Shown one piece after another: positions 12,667 to 25,199 of a DNA stretch of 64,000 nt (its first letter is position 1; every line of letters starts with the position of its first letter). The notes under the pieces were generated by a model, which made no database searches, was not told the origin of the DNA, and worked only from the letters and a program-made list of their open reading frames with translations. The stretch comes from Eulemur rufifrons (Eukaryota; Chordata; Mammalia; Primates; Lemuridae), in the NCBI RefSeq assembly GCF_041146395.1, contig NC_090990.1, forward strand, positions 48,033,501 through 48,097,500, given 5' to 3'. A program made the translations under genes and the position numbers.

Positions 12667-13944
12667 CTAGGAATGAAGAAAAAAATATTTACCAAGAGTA
12701 TTTAAACACAGCAAGTCATTTTCAGAGCTTTAATTCTTTTTAAAATAACTTAGATTCAGTTTTCTAATCCTTTCTTTACATTTTTCAAAATGGTAAAAGA
12801 TATAAATGCCCCTCCTTCATTCTTTCATTCCTTTATAAGCACAATATATATTATCAACTATTCTCTTTCAGAGTGTCACTTCCTCTCATTCTCACTCAAC
12901 CACTCCTTTCTCCACAATGCCACCTTGAGAACATGAATACACCGCTGTTCTCTTCTTTACCTTGATCTGAGTCTATGAATCAGTATCATGCAGTGACTTT
13001 TTTAAATAAAAAGTAAGTTTTATTACTTTAATATACTTCAATATGAAAAAAGGTATGAGGGCAATCTTTTAAATTTGAAAGTAGACAAAGGAAAGGAAGA
13101 AAACTTCACTTGAAATTCTACCTTTGGAACGTATCTCCAGCTAGCATTTTGGAAAAATTCTTGTAGGTTTTTAAAAGCAATTTTATAACTTTATATCATG
13201 CTTTCTTTACTTAATATAACATCACACACATTTTGGAGGCCACACAGTCCATACATCTGTAATTTTAATGGCTGCAAAATACTCTATCTAGTAAACCTTC
13301 CAAAGATGGTTTAACCATTCCCTTATTGTTGTAATTTTAGTTTCTTTTCCAATTTTAAGATCCCACAGCTGTACATGATAATCTATATCAACAACAGTCT
13401 AAAAGAAATATAATGCAAGTCACATGTGTAATTTAAAATTTTCTACCAGCCACATTAAAAGGAGTAAAAAGAAACAGGTAAGCTTAATTTTAATAATATA
13501 TTTTCTTTAACCCAATATATCTAAAGTATTACCACTGCAACATGTAATCAATATAAAAAATATTGAGATATTTTATACTCTTTTTCAAATCCCATGTGTG
13601 CTTTACAACACATCTCATTCCAGACTAGCCACATTTCAAGTGCTCATTAGCCACATGTTGGCTAGTGACTGTTTCAGATAGCACAAATCCATACTATCAA
13701 TTTTATGAGAGAAACCAAAAATTCTATTTAAATGTTTTTCAAGATCACATCAGTGTTAAACATTAATTTCTGTGCTATTAAAAACAGGACAAATATGACA
13801 AAATGTTAAAATTTTCATACATAATATATATGTACAGTATGTTTCATCTAAGTAAAAATTATATCTAAGTATGCAAATAAGAAATAGAGACTTGACAGCA
13901 TTATGCAAAAATCAAAAATTAAGAGAGGACAGTAGAATTATGGG
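12667..13944. other. Intron with old repeat fragments
   Basis: At about 13080-13380 there is text like an antisense L1/HAL1 end (ggctgcaaaatactctatc, accattcccttattgttg). The remainder up to 13390 is not recognised. Confidence 0.4.
13390..13690. mobile_element. Nonautonomous hAT-type DNA transposon fragment (MER5-like)
   Basis: Ends with 'gactagccacatttcaagtg', 'ctcattagccacatgttggc' and 'tagtgactgtttcagatagc', typical of hAT-Charlie nonautonomous elements. A second, more decayed copy of the same type is at 29335-29600 and shares the 'acatgtaatcaatataaaa' text. Confidence 0.6.
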
Positions 13945-15985
13945 TGATTTTTTTCTTTAAAAATTTACTTTATTATTGTGTATTTTCAATTAAAAGTCAT
14001 CTGTCTGAGGCCCCAACTGCTTAACAGTGGAACCTCAGGATTGAGAGATGGTGACATAAAGGGATTCCTGCCCCTCCCATTGGGCTCCAAAAGCCTGCAG
14101 GAATAAAAGGATGTAAGTGACCCTCACCCAAGCTGGGACCCTCTACCTTCTACATGATGCCAAACCCTATTAAGTGCCATAGGGTGCAAGGTGGAGGCAA
14201 ACAAGCTATTAATACTTTGCTGGGAGCGTCTTACCTTGCATCTTCCATTCCTTTCCTGGGAGGAATGGAGTACAAGAGTATTTCCAAACTGTCTTACATC
14301 TTAAAGAGCTGATAATACTCCCTTTGACCTTCAGGGAATTATGTGGGAAAGGCTGGGTCCCGTAGGGCTGCCATCTTGAATAATTCCAATGGGCATTTAC
14401 ATAGAATAAGATGTGAATGGTACCCCCAGGAGTTGTGCAGTGTAGTATCCCTAAAGGACCTACTAGCAGCTCTCCCAAATTAAGAAAGTTACGGAGGAGC
14501 TCAGCTAAGCAAAAGGTCTTTACAACCTTGGAGAGTTGTATGGACTAAGTATCAATTATCTGGGGAAGTTGTTTTCAAGACATCCTTGACATGCCTAAGC
14601 TGCTTTTTCAGGGACATTTTTTCTCCACTGCAGGATCAAGCAGACTAATGGACACACCATTGCTCTTGTCATTTTTAATTCCTTTCCTCTCCTCCTCTTC
14701 TATATTCTCCTTCCTAAAGGAAATCAACTCTTTCAGCCACCTTGATAGCAACTAAATTCCATGAATCGTTTTGTAACTGTCATACAACTGTTAAATCCTG
14801 AGAAATTCAGGAGGTGTGTTCTTTTCCACATCTTCTGATTCATTGGAGAAGCCTTTATAATCTTTGGAGATAAACTATTTGCTGAGCAGATTTTAGGGGA
14901 AATATGGCTGCCACTTTCTTCATTCTAGACAAAGTGGCCCTTCTTATAAACATACTTAATCCCACTTATGCTGGAAAGTAAATTTTCGCTGCTACTGAGA
15001 GCCTCTTTCTACATTTTCAATGCATGGTTCAAATTCTACTTTGCAGCCCTAAGACAGCACTATTATTTGCTTAGTCTTTAATATCATCTTGATGTTCCTT
15101 CACTAATTTATTTATATCTGAAAACCAATAACCTTTCATTTCTCTTAAGCTGCCTTCAGAATATATTTCTCAAGTTCATTATGGTATAAAATTTCAAAGT
15201 TTTTGTTGCTCTCCCTTTCAAGTTGGTCAGTAGAAGTATCATCAGTGGGTGCCATTCATATCTTACAGAATACAGTTCCTTTCTTAAACAGATTTGCCTC
15301 TGGCTAGACTAAATTGGATCAAATCCTTTATCTTATAATGGCCTTTTGAATCATCCAGATGTTGATGGGGCTACCGCATCTAGATTTAGAGTGACTACTA
15401 CCAGTTTCATGGCATTCTTACAAGATTCGATCAAACCCTGTATTATGATCAAAGACTATTGTAGCACAACTTGAGAAATATGAAATCTTGGTCCTCATTG
15501 AATTAACATTCTCCTTGTTTATGGCTAGAGTAAAAATCTAGCAGCTTTGTTTTTTAGCATCTTAAGTTTTTCCATTAAGAAAGCCTTATGTCAAAAATTC
15601 AGGATTTTCAGTGCATTTTTCTAATTTGCTTAGAAGAGTCTCATTGTGAAACTGAGTTTTCTCATATTCCTCAAAGAGAAAGTCTTTATTACTCTGAAGA
15701 CCAACTGAAATTAGATGCTGCAGCCAAATAAAATCTAGGGGAAGCATTGGATATATCCATTAATTATGCTTTTAATTCCCTCTATATTAATTTCTTCAGT
15801 CTCAAGAAAGTCATGTATAACTTGGCTATCAAAACTATCATTCTGCTCCAGTTCTAGGTTTTTCCTATCTTGACCACTTTCAATTATTTTCCATTCTTAG
15901 CTTCAAATTTAGTTTCATCATCTTCCCTTTCTCTATAAAGTTCCTCAGATATATTCTGAGGAGAGAACTAAAAGAACAAAGAGAA
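13945..15985 (-). pseudogene. Probable decayed retrocopy of a coiled-coil protein, source not identified
   Basis: On the minus strand several frames give protein-like runs that join only through stops and frameshifts. Examples are SEELYREREDDETKFEAKNG, then DRKNLELEQNDSFDSQVIHD, then FHNETLLSKLEKCTENPEF, then LERESNKNFEILYHNELEKY. They are charged and Leu/Glu/Lys-rich, as in a coiled coil. At the left end an AATAAA-like signal is followed by an A-rich stretch at about 13945-13985, as expected of the 3' end of a retrocopy. I see no introns and no target duplication. I could not name the parent. An old repeat of unknown family remains possible, especially for 14140-14480. Confidence 0.4.
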
Positions 15986-16284
15986 ATGTCGTTACATTGG
16001 TGCTTCTAATTAAGATTTCTTGATGCAGGTTTTTAGCAAGCATTAACTCAGAGGCTGCTCAGAGCCATCCTTGATGTAGAAGAAAGGGAAGCAAAGGAGA
16101 AGAGTAGATGAAAAAGGAGCCCAGTGATTTTTCAGAGATTCTTAGCATGTAAGCCATGGTACCTACTGTACTAACAGCGTAGGAACTGTGGATATAGTAA
16201 AGAGGTGAAATCTTGAAAAGCCATGATAATGGCCTCTAATGATCCTGATTTCTCTCCTTTTTGTAACTTCCAATTGTTTGACAT

Positions 16285-16428
16285 ATGTTTTCCTCATTAG
16301 ACTGTAAGTTCCATGAGGGCAGGCAAGTTCCATGAACACCAGTATCTTCTTTACTGTTACAACTCATGTTATCTAACATGGTGTCTGTAGTATGATAGGT
16401 ACCCAATAAATACTTGATGGATCAATGA
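16285..16428 (+). mobile_element. L2 LINE 3' end fragment
   Basis: Text 'agactgtaagttccatgagg gcagg' leading to 'acccaataaatacttga', a typical L2 3' end. Confidence 0.65.
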
Positions 16429-16948
16429 ACTAAATAAAAAAGACCTGGTCCGGTAACTATCCATCCCTAAATTCAAATGAAATATGCACATCTTTTAGTT
16501 TTCTCTTTCTTTTACTTCTTTCCTATCACAGACTTCACGATTCATCAATTCATTTACATTGTTGAGAAAGTTAATTACCTCAGCCCCTTAACCTTCTGCC
16601 ACATGTATGTTTTTCTGATGTGTAACCGTGAATTTCACTATCTGTCGTTTTTGCTCCTGGCTTAAGCTGTGAGTACTATAGAAAAAAATCTTACAGTAGT
16701 ACTGATAGTCAATATTAGAAGTATGTGATTTTACTAAGCCCCCAATACTGTTTAACTCTCCTTTTACTTGTTAATTCAACAAATATTCTTTCTTTCACAA
16801 ATTAGTTCTCAAAATCATGGTCTAACCCAATCTTTACTTCTTCCATATTGAAATTAAACTCTTATATTTAGATTTCTGCCTTGCCATTCTACTAATACAT
16901 ACTCTAAAAAACTCTTAATTCATTCCATTACTAAAAGCTGTTATCTGA

Positions 16949-17062
16949 GTAGCACTGTACGGCAGAAGGGCATGCTTGTAGCCCTAGCTTGGGCGAGGCA
17001 AAGGCATTATATGTAACCAGAATGTTTGTACCCCCGTCATATTCTGAAATAAAAACAAAAAA
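16949..17062 (+). mobile_element. Short strepsirrhine L1 3' tail insertion with target duplication
   Basis: A 114 bp insert ends 'tgtacccccgtcatattctg' and aaataaaaac. It is the reverse complement of the text at 18999 and 50440. It is bounded by an imperfect duplication of taaaagctgttatctga at 16932-16948 and 17063-17078. I interpret it as an extremely 5'-truncated L1 of the family seen in strepsirrhines. Confidence 0.7.
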
Positions 17063-17254
17063 TAAAACTGTTACCTGAAAGTTACTACCTCTAAGAAATT
17101 ATACTTTCATAAACTCTCAAGTCTTGAGAGTTACATCTACACAACAGAGATGTGAAATCCTCAGATTTTTCTTTATCCTTACAATACTATGATTCATACA
17201 GAAAAAGGTAAATAGGTCACTCAATTACTTTGGATGATAGTTGGATTATGATAA

Positions 17255-17500
17255 CAATGAATATACTGCTAACATTTTTGAGTGCTTTCTAAGTTCAAGG
17301 CACCATATTTGTTACTTTACAAGCTATATCATATTTAATTTTCAAAACTCTCTATAATAAGTATTATCTCCATTTTACAGATATGAAAACTGAAGCACAA
17401 AGAAATTATTTAATTATCCAGGGTTACATAACAAGGGGCAGAGTCACAACTTGGACCCAGGTGTTTCTGGCTCTATGTTCTTAATCATTACATTATATTT
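17255..17500 (-). mobile_element. MIR SINE, antisense
   Basis: Contains 'tctccattttacagatatga aaactgaagcac', then 'caggtgtttctggctctatg' in the order of a reversed MIR. Confidence 0.75.
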
Positions 17501-17771
17501 CCAAAAGTATAATTCGCTTATGACTGGCATCAGAATTTCTCAGTTAGATTGTTAAAATAGAAATTCCTAGGCTGTATCCAAGATCTACTAATCAAGAATG
17601 TCTCTAGATGGGAACTAGAAATATGCCTCTCCAGGTGATTCTTACGCATATCAGAATTAATTAAAAGCATTTTTCCTGAAGACTGGTCAAATAAAAATGC
17701 CCCCATGTTTAGGCCTAAAATTATTTTTAACTGTGATAAAATACATACTACAGAATTTGTCATTTTAAACT

Positions 17772-18064
17772 TTTTTTTTTTTCTTTTGAGACAGGGCTTC
17801 ATTCTGTCACCCAGGTTAGAGTGTAGTGGCATGATCATAATTCACTGCAACCTTCAACTTCTAGGCTCAAGTGGTCCTCTTGCTGCAGCCTCCCGAGTAG
17901 CTAGGACTACAGGTACGTGCCACCACGCCTTGCTAAATTTCTTATAGAGACAAGGTCTCGCTATGTTGCCCAGGCTGGTCTCCAACTCTTGGCCTCAAGT
18001 AATCCTTCTGCCTTGGCCTCCCAAAGTGCTGGGATTATAGGCATGAGCTACTGCTGCACCCGAC
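17772..18064 (-). mobile_element. Alu SINE, antisense, inside L1
   Basis: Reversed Alu from poly(T) through 'cccaggttagagtgtagtgg' to 'gcatgagctactgctgcacc'. L1 sequence continues on both sides. Confidence 0.92.
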
Positions 18065-18998
18065 CCTCACTGTAAATGTTTTTAAGTGTACAATTCAGAG
18101 AAATTTATTACATTCACAATATTGCACAACCATGACTACTATCAATTTCCAAAAATTTGTATTCCTACAAGCAGAAGCTGTGTAACCAATAAGCAATAAT
18201 TCCTCATGACCCCTGTCCCCAACCTCTAGTAACCTCTAATTTACTTTTTGTCTCTTTGATTTTGTCTATTTTAGATATTGCATACAATTGGAATCTTACA
18301 ATATTTGTCCTTATGTGTCTGGCTTATTTCACTTAGCATAATGTTTTGAAGGTTCATCCACATTGTAGCATGTATCAGAACTTCATTCCTTTTTATAACT
18401 GAATAATCCATTGCATGTATATATACCACATTTTGGTTATCCATTCATCTGTTAATGAACATTTGGGTTGTTTCCATCTTTTGGCTATTGTGAATAATAC
18501 TGGAATGAACACTGGTATACAAATATCTGTTGGAGTCATTGTTCTCAATGCTTTTGAGCATATATTTACAAATGGAATTGCTTGGTCACATGGTAATTCT
18601 ATGTTTAACTTTTTGAGGAACTACCACAATGTTTTCCACAGGAGCTACAATGTATAATGGTTCCAATTTCTCCACATTTTTATTTACACTTGTTATTTTC
18701 CATTTTTTTGTTTGTTTGTTTAAAGAGCCATCCTAGTAGGTGTAAGGTAGTATTTCACTGTGCTTTTGATTTGCATTTATTTAATGACTAATGATGTTCA
18801 ACATCTTTTCATGTTCTTATTGGCTATTTGTATAACTTCTTTGAAGGAATGCCTATTAAAGTCTTTGTCTATTTTTAAATTGGACTGTCTTTTTGTTGTT
18901 GAATTTTAGGAATTCTTCATTCTGGATATTAAATCCTTAAGAGATACATGATTTGAAAATATTTTCTCCCATTCTGTGGGTCGTCTTTTCACTTTTAT

Positions 18999-19152
18999 TT
19001 TTATTTCAGAATATTAGGGGGGTATAAATGTTCAGGTTACATATATTGCCTTTGCACCACCCGAGTCAGAGCTGCAAGCCTGCTCATCCCCCAGACAGTG
19101 CGCACTGCACCCGTTAGGTGTGAACATACCCATCCCCACCTCCCCCACTCCT
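18999..19152 (-). mobile_element. Strepsirrhine L1 3' tail, antisense, inside older L1
   Basis: Begins tttatttcagaatattagggg and continues to 'cccacctcccccactcc'. The host L1 text cttttcactt is repeated on both sides (about 18987 and 19155), consistent with a target duplication. The same family is at 16949 and 50440. Confidence 0.7.
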
Positions 19153-20516
19153 ACTTTTCATTTTCTTGATGGTATACTTTGAAGCACAAAAGTTTTTAAC
19201 TTTGATAAAATCCGTATTTATTTGTCTTTGTTTGTCTTTTAGTTTTATTATCTAAAACTCTACTGCCAAATTCAAGGTCATGAAGATTTGCCCCTATATT
19301 TCCTTCTATAAATGGTTTTAGTGCTTTAGTCCTTATATTTAGGTCATTTGATCTATTTTGAGCTAATTTTTCTACATGGTGTGAGGAAGGGTTCCAACTT
19401 CATTCTTTTGCATATGGAAATCTTGTTGTGTCAGCAACATTTGTTGAAAAGTCCATTCTTTCTCCATTAAATGGACTTGGCACCCTTGTCAAAATCAATT
19501 GGCCATAGATGCATGGGTTTATTTTTGGACTCTTAATTCTATTCCATTGGTCTATATGTCTATTTTTATGCCAGTATCAAACTGTTTTGATTACTATAGC
19601 TTTAGAGTAAGTTTTGAAATCAGGAAGTCCTCCAACTTTGTTCTTCTTTATCATGACTACTTTGCCTATTTGGGGTCTCTTGCAGTTCCATATGAATTTG
19701 AGGCTAGGCTTTTCCATTTCTGCAAAAAAAGCTGTTTAATCATTCTGCACAAAAATGATAGGGATGGCATTGAATCCACAGATTGCTTTGGGTAGTAATA
19801 ATAACATCGTAATAACATTATATCTTCTTGTCCACGAATACAGGATATCTTTCCATTTATTTAGGTTTTCTTTAATTTCTTTCAGAAATTCTTTGTAGTT
19901 TTCAGTGTGTAAGTTTTTCACCTCTCTGGTTAAATTTATTCCTGGGCATTTTATCTTTTTAGATGCTACTATAAATGGATTGCTTTCTTAATTTCCTGTT
20001 CAAATTGTTCATTATAGGTATATAGAAAAACAACTGATTTTTGTGTGTTGATCTGATACCCTGTAACTTTGCTGAATTTGTTTATTAGCTCTAGTAGCTT
20101 CTTGCACATTCTTTGGGATTTTCTATAGATAGGATCGTGTCATTTGCAAAAAGATTTAAGTTTTACTTCTTCATTTCCAATTTAAGTGCCTTTTATTTCT
20201 TTTTCTTTTCTGATTGCTCTGGCTAGAATTTCTAGTACAATATTGAATACCAGTGGGGAAAGCAGGTGTCCTTGTTTTGTTTCCGATCTTTGGCTTTCAG
20301 TCTTTCATGTCAAAAATTTTAAGCAGTTGAAATAAGTCTCTTTTAAATATTGGTTTCCCTCTTAGAGTTTGCTCACCTACAGTAGTATATAGGCATAAAA
20401 CTATATCTTCATCCTAATTTTTTGATAGACTTATCCCTAGAGACCATCACTTGAGGAGAAAATGATTCATAAGTCACTTTCTGTTGCATGACTGAATACT
20501 TAAAAGACAGTAAAGA

Positions 20517-20849
20517 GGCCGGGTGCGATGGCTCACGCCTGTAATCCTAGCATTCTGGGAGGCCAGGGCGGGAGGATCACTCAAGGTCAGGAGTTCAAGA
20601 CCAGCCTGAGTAAGAGCGAGACCCCATCTTTACTAAAAAATAGAAAGAAATTATCTGGACAACTAAAAATATATAGAAAAAATTAGTCAGGCATGGTGGT
20701 GCATGCCTGTAGTCCCAGTTACTCAGAAGGTTGAGGCAGAAGGATTGCTTAAGCCCACGAGTTTGAGGTTGCTGAGAGCTAGGCTGATGTCACGGCACTT
20801 TAGCCAGGGGAAAAGAGTGAGAATCTGTCTCAAAAAAAAATAAAAATAA
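20517..20849 (+). mobile_element. Lemur-type Alu, sense, with target duplication
   Basis: Complete Alu starting ggccgggtgcgatggctc. Perfect 15 bp duplication aaaagacagtaaaga at 20502-20516 and 20850-20864. It has the strepsirrhine middle insertion and right-monomer ending. Confidence 0.96.
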
Positions 20850-21157
20850 AAAAGACAGTAAAGAGAAACTGAGAATACTAACCAGTGGTTGTCACAATTA
20901 CATTGTATACATAAAGCAAAACAAAACGATGACAAAAATAACCCAGTTCTGGCATAACTCATTTCTATTAAAAAGGTTTTGTTTTTTATTTTAGCACAGA
21001 AAATACACATCTAAAAAGGTTACTCTTCTGCCTATAAGAGAATAAACCAGTGATTAAAATTAAGTCCTATACAACAGGTGGGATCCTTGTGGTGATGGAA
21101 CTGTTCTGTGTCTTGTAGTGGTGGATACAAAAACCTGCTTGTGATAAAATTGCACAG

Positions 21158-21192
21158 AACACACACACACACACGAGTATATGAAAAACACA

Positions 21193-21223
<31 letters not shown>

Positions 21224-21232
21224 GAGTATATG
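21158..21232. repeat. (CA)n microsatellite with duplicated end
   Basis: Interrupted CA repeat in which the unit ending 'cacacgagtatatg' occurs twice, about 50 bp apart. Confidence 0.9.
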
Positions 21233-21665
21233 TAAAACTGAGCAAATCTGAATACAATCAGTAGATTGCGTCAATGTCAGGAAATTGGGAAAAAGGTATA
21301 CATTCTCTATTTTATCTCTTGCCATGGCAAGTGAATCTACAATTACCTAAATGTAAAAAGTTTAATGAAAATAAATCTAACAGAGGGATAGTCACCATTA
21401 TTGCATTTCATAGCATTGCCAGCAGCAAATTGCCAAGAGGAAGAAAAGCCAATGGCAGTGAATTATATATTTTCCTTGTAGGACCATAAAGGATATGGAA
21501 GTTCACATAAAATATTAATGTGTAGTTAATTTTTTTTAATGAATGCATGTTATTGACATGCCACTAACTGCTTGTTTTCTGAAGAAAAAAATTTTTAAAT
21601 CTAGAACATGGTACTGTATTTTTCTGTTGGGAGAATTCTTACATTTAAAATTCTCCAAGTTGATT

Positions 21666-21995
21666 TTTTTTTTTTTTTTGAGACAGAGTCTCACTCTGTT
21701 GCCCAGGCTAGAGTGAGTGCCGTGGCGTCAGCCTAGCTCACAGCAACCTCAAACTCCTGAGCTCAAGCGATCCTCCTGTCTCAGCCTCCTGAGTAGCTGG
21801 GACTACAGGCATGCGCCACCATGCCCGGCTAATTTTTTCTATATTTTTAGCTGTCCATATAATTTCTTTCTATTTTTAGTAGAGATGGGGTCTCGCTCTT
21901 GCTTAGGCTGGTCTCGAACTCCTGAGCTCAAACGATCCGCCCACCTCGGCCTCCCAGAGTGCTAGGATTACAGGCGTGAGCCACTGCGCCCGGCC
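21666..21995 (-). mobile_element. Lemur-type Alu, antisense, with target duplication
   Basis: Complete reversed Alu ending 'gagccactgcgcccggcc'. Perfect 12 bp duplication tccaagttgatt at 21654-21665 and 21996-22007. It is among the least diverged copies in the window. Confidence 0.96.
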
Positions 21996-22034
21996 TCCAA
22001 GTTGATTAAGAGAGAGTGATTTTAGGACATATTC

Positions 22035-23520
22035 ATAAATGATAAAAGCAAAGTGCAAAAGAGTATATATCAGGTATGCTATCTTTTGTATAAGATAAAA
22101 AAATAAAACTTTTCAATTTATGAAAATAAAAATATGAAAGGTAAATAAGAAACCAATGAATTTGGTTACCTTCAGGAAGTAGGCAGAAGAAATAGGGAAG
22201 GGAGTAACACTTACCTGAGTATACTTTTTTGAGTATAGCTTTGACTTTTAGAACCATATTAATGTTTTATATAGTCAAAAAACAAAGTATAAAAGGATAA
22301 GGAAAAAAAGTAAAATCAAATACAAACAGAAACAAAAGAACCAAACTATTTCAACGAAATAACTAATTCTTCAAATGAAGAACTAACCTGAGTAATTTTT
22401 AAACACAGTAATTTGGCTATATACCTTCAATCTAAAAACAAAGACTGAAAACAAATCTAGGATGCTTAGAATTTTGTTTTTAGCAATGCTGTGAGTGCAG
22501 GAATTCTAAAATTATTTTTTGTATGTTGTAAGACTAAACAAATTGTGCAAATTTATTGCTGCTTTTAGAAGATAGATTTGTTTGAAATGGGATGGAAATA
22601 TGGAAAGGGGGAAGTCCAGGAAAACTCCTGTATTATTACAAACAGATGAATTTTTAAAAGGTCAATTAGTAGAAGGCCAGCTAATAAATACAGGAGTTAG
22701 AAAATCATCACTGTGCAATCATTATAGTAGTAACTGGTTTAGTCAACAATCATCAATGTATGTTAAAGTTACTGGGTGAAACATAGTCTCAAAGTAACTC
22801 TCCACAAAGTATTTATTAATTAAAAGGGAAAATGATTAATTTTATAGTAGATAAACCTGGTGAACATCACCTTAAATGATTAAAGTTCATCGATAATAGG
22901 ATAAAATATTTCCTAATATAATGTGCCAAGAAGGACTTTTTCCTATAATATTCTTGCCAAAAAATATATAACATGAATATAATAATGACAAAATGTAAGA
23001 CAAACCCAACTGAGGCACACTGTACAAAAAACAGCTTGTACTCTAAAAATGTTACTGTCAGAGAAGACAAAGAAAGGTTTCAAAACTATTCCAGATTGAT
23101 GGAAACTTTAAAACCTATTATGCACTGTGTGATCTTGGATTGAATCCTGGATCAAGGGAAAAACTGCAATAAAGAACATTACTTGGAAAATTTGAATATG
23201 GACTATCTATTGGTAACAGTAATTGTATCAATGTTAAATTTCCTGATTTCATTGTTTGTACTCTCGTTAAATAAAAGAATATTCTTCTTAGGAAATACAC
23301 CCGAAGGATTTAGTGGTAAAGGGGATGTCTGTAATTTCTCAAATATTAGAAAAAAAGTTTGAGTACATATGTTTATCTGTGTATGCACATGTGTGACACA
23401 GGGAATGAAAATACATGTAACAAAATGTTAACAATTTATAAATCTGGAGGAAGGGTTTAGGAGTTCTTTTTAATATTCTTGCAAATTTTCTATAAATTTG
23501 AAATTATTAAAAAAATCTAA
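22035..23520 (+). mobile_element. L1M-type LINE 3' UTR, sense
   Basis: Contains 'ccaatgaatttggttacctt', 'gaaccatattaatgtttta', 'tcaatgttaaatttcctgat', 'ttaggaaatacacccgaag' and 'tataaatttgaaattatt', in the order of an old L1M/L1ME 3' region. Confidence 0.75.
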
Positions 23521-24464
23521 AGCTTAAAGAAATTCTCCAAGCTTAGCGAAGACATTTATAGACATTTTTACCAGTGGGAAATCTTGTTTGCAGTTTTTAA
23601 GGGTCTTAAGATTTTGGTTTAAATAAACAAAACTATGTTTGTATTTAATTTGTATTTTTAGTGCATTTAACATTTTTATCAAAATAAGAATTTTTAAAAG
23701 GGCATGAGATTTTTTGGGTAGAAAAACAGCAAAAGAAAGTATATGAGATTCAACTATTCACTTTTAAATGAAACTTGTAACAGAAATTACAATAGCATTA
23801 AGAAAGTTAAACGTGTAAATAAAACAATACATCCATTAACCACTAATTCTTTTCAAAGAAAAACATTTTGCTGGAATCCTTTATTTATTTTTTTAGAAAT
23901 AAATCTTTTACTTGGATTATAAAAACCTACATACAACCTACAATACATTTGAAAAGAAAATGTATTCTGGGGCATGGTCACATCCTTCTTTAACCATGAT
24001 GCTGGCTGGAGACTCAGGTTCTGATCTCCCCCTTTTCTGTTACAATGTTAACAATTTTGGAAAAGGGAACTAGATTAATAATTGATTAAAAATTAGCTTA
24101 ATATTTCATTTCCCTTCTAGAATTCTGAAAATAATTTTAATTTTAATGCTAGACAATATATGCTTACATAGAAATATTGTGATTGATATTGACTGATTAT
24201 TCACTAGCCTTCAAAAGTAAATTTATTTAGAAACTTGTTCTGTAGTACTTTATTCTCATCATTAACATTTACTGAGTACTCATATCAGAAAATAGTAGAC
24301 TATTTGTTCTGACTGGCTAAGAATATGTTTTAAAAGCATCCTACTTTCTAAATTACAGTTATCTTCTAGTTTGGTAGAAATCTATTAGACATATCTATAG
24401 GTCATACCGGCCATAATATAACCACACTATGTTCTAATAACTTATTTGCCTATCTCCCATTCTC
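23521..24464. other. Intron, nothing recognised
   Basis: AT-rich unique-looking intron with no exon or repeat that I can name. Confidence 0.4.
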
Positions 24465-24590
24465 CCAGGAGACTGTAATGTAAGCTCCTCAAGGAACAAA
24501 ACAGATTTTATTCATCTGTGTAGCCTTAGCATCTGACACAATATTTAGCATCAATGTACAAGATGCATTTGTTGAATGAATGTATATATA
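24465..24590 (+). mobile_element. L2 LINE 3' end fragment
   Basis: Text 'gtaagctcctcaaggaacaa', 'ttcatctgtgtagccttagc' and 'tttgttgaatgaatg', typical of an L2 3' end. Confidence 0.65.
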
Positions 24591-24924
24591 TAGTCACTTT
24601 ATTTCTGTTTTTTCATAATTTAGTTATTCCTGATACGGGAATCATAAGCTGAGAGCTGTTTTTCCTATGCTGCATTCAAAGACCTGAGATGAGACCAAGT
24701 GTCAGCATAAGTAATTGACCCTAAGATATATTTATAAATTTCTTCTTGATGGTATCAGGGTATGTATTAATCTAACTTTCCCCACACTTATGTTACATGG
24801 AGTACTCATAATTCCATGAATAGGGATAGGGGAAAGGGGTTTGCACAGTCAAATATCTATGGGAAATTACTGGGTTAAATCAAGTTGAATAGGTTTATTT
24901 ATTTCAAAATTTCTCAAGAACTTA

Positions 24925-25152
24925 GGTAAGCTAGTGGTTTTGAACTTGGGGCAATTTGGCCCTATAGGAAATATCTGGCACTGTCTGGAGACATTTTGAT
25001 TGTGCCAAGAGTTGGGCAAAGGGAGGATGCTACTGGTATCTAATGGGTAGAGGCCAGAGATGCTGTTAAACATCCTATAATATATAGAATAGCCTCTACC
25101 ACAAAGAATTACCCAGCCCACAAGTCAACAGTACTGAGGTTGAGAAACCCTG
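24925..25152 (+). mobile_element. Nonautonomous hAT DNA transposon
   Basis: Starts near 'agtggttttgaacttggggc' and ends 'gaggttgagaaaccctg', which form imperfect terminal inverted repeats. The interior 'tctggagacattttgattgt' and 'aatgggtagaggccagagat' is the usual text of this common mammalian family. The exact family name is not asserted. Confidence 0.7.
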
Positions 25153-25199
25153 AAATAACCTAATGTACTGTATTAAACTTCTTTTATCAGTAAAAAAAC

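Larger units (their letters stand above)
17720..20330 (-). mobile_element. L1 LINE, antisense, 3' UTR and C-terminal half of ORF2
   Basis: Reading left to right the sequence runs from the L1 3' UTR (acatactacagaatttgtc) through 'ccattgcatgtatatatacc' and 'tgttgaaaagtccattcttt' to 'aataccagtggggaaagcag'. It is an old copy with many stops. An Alu (17772-18064) and a short L1 tail (18999-19152) have inserted into it. Confidence 0.9.

Noticed and set aside
19499..19921. Open frames in 17720-20330
   Set aside because: They are fragments of the antisense L1. No intact reverse transcriptase or endonuclease frame is present.
21060..21325. Cys/Val-rich open frames on the minus strand
   Set aside because: They are translations of the (GT)n/(CA)n microsatellite.
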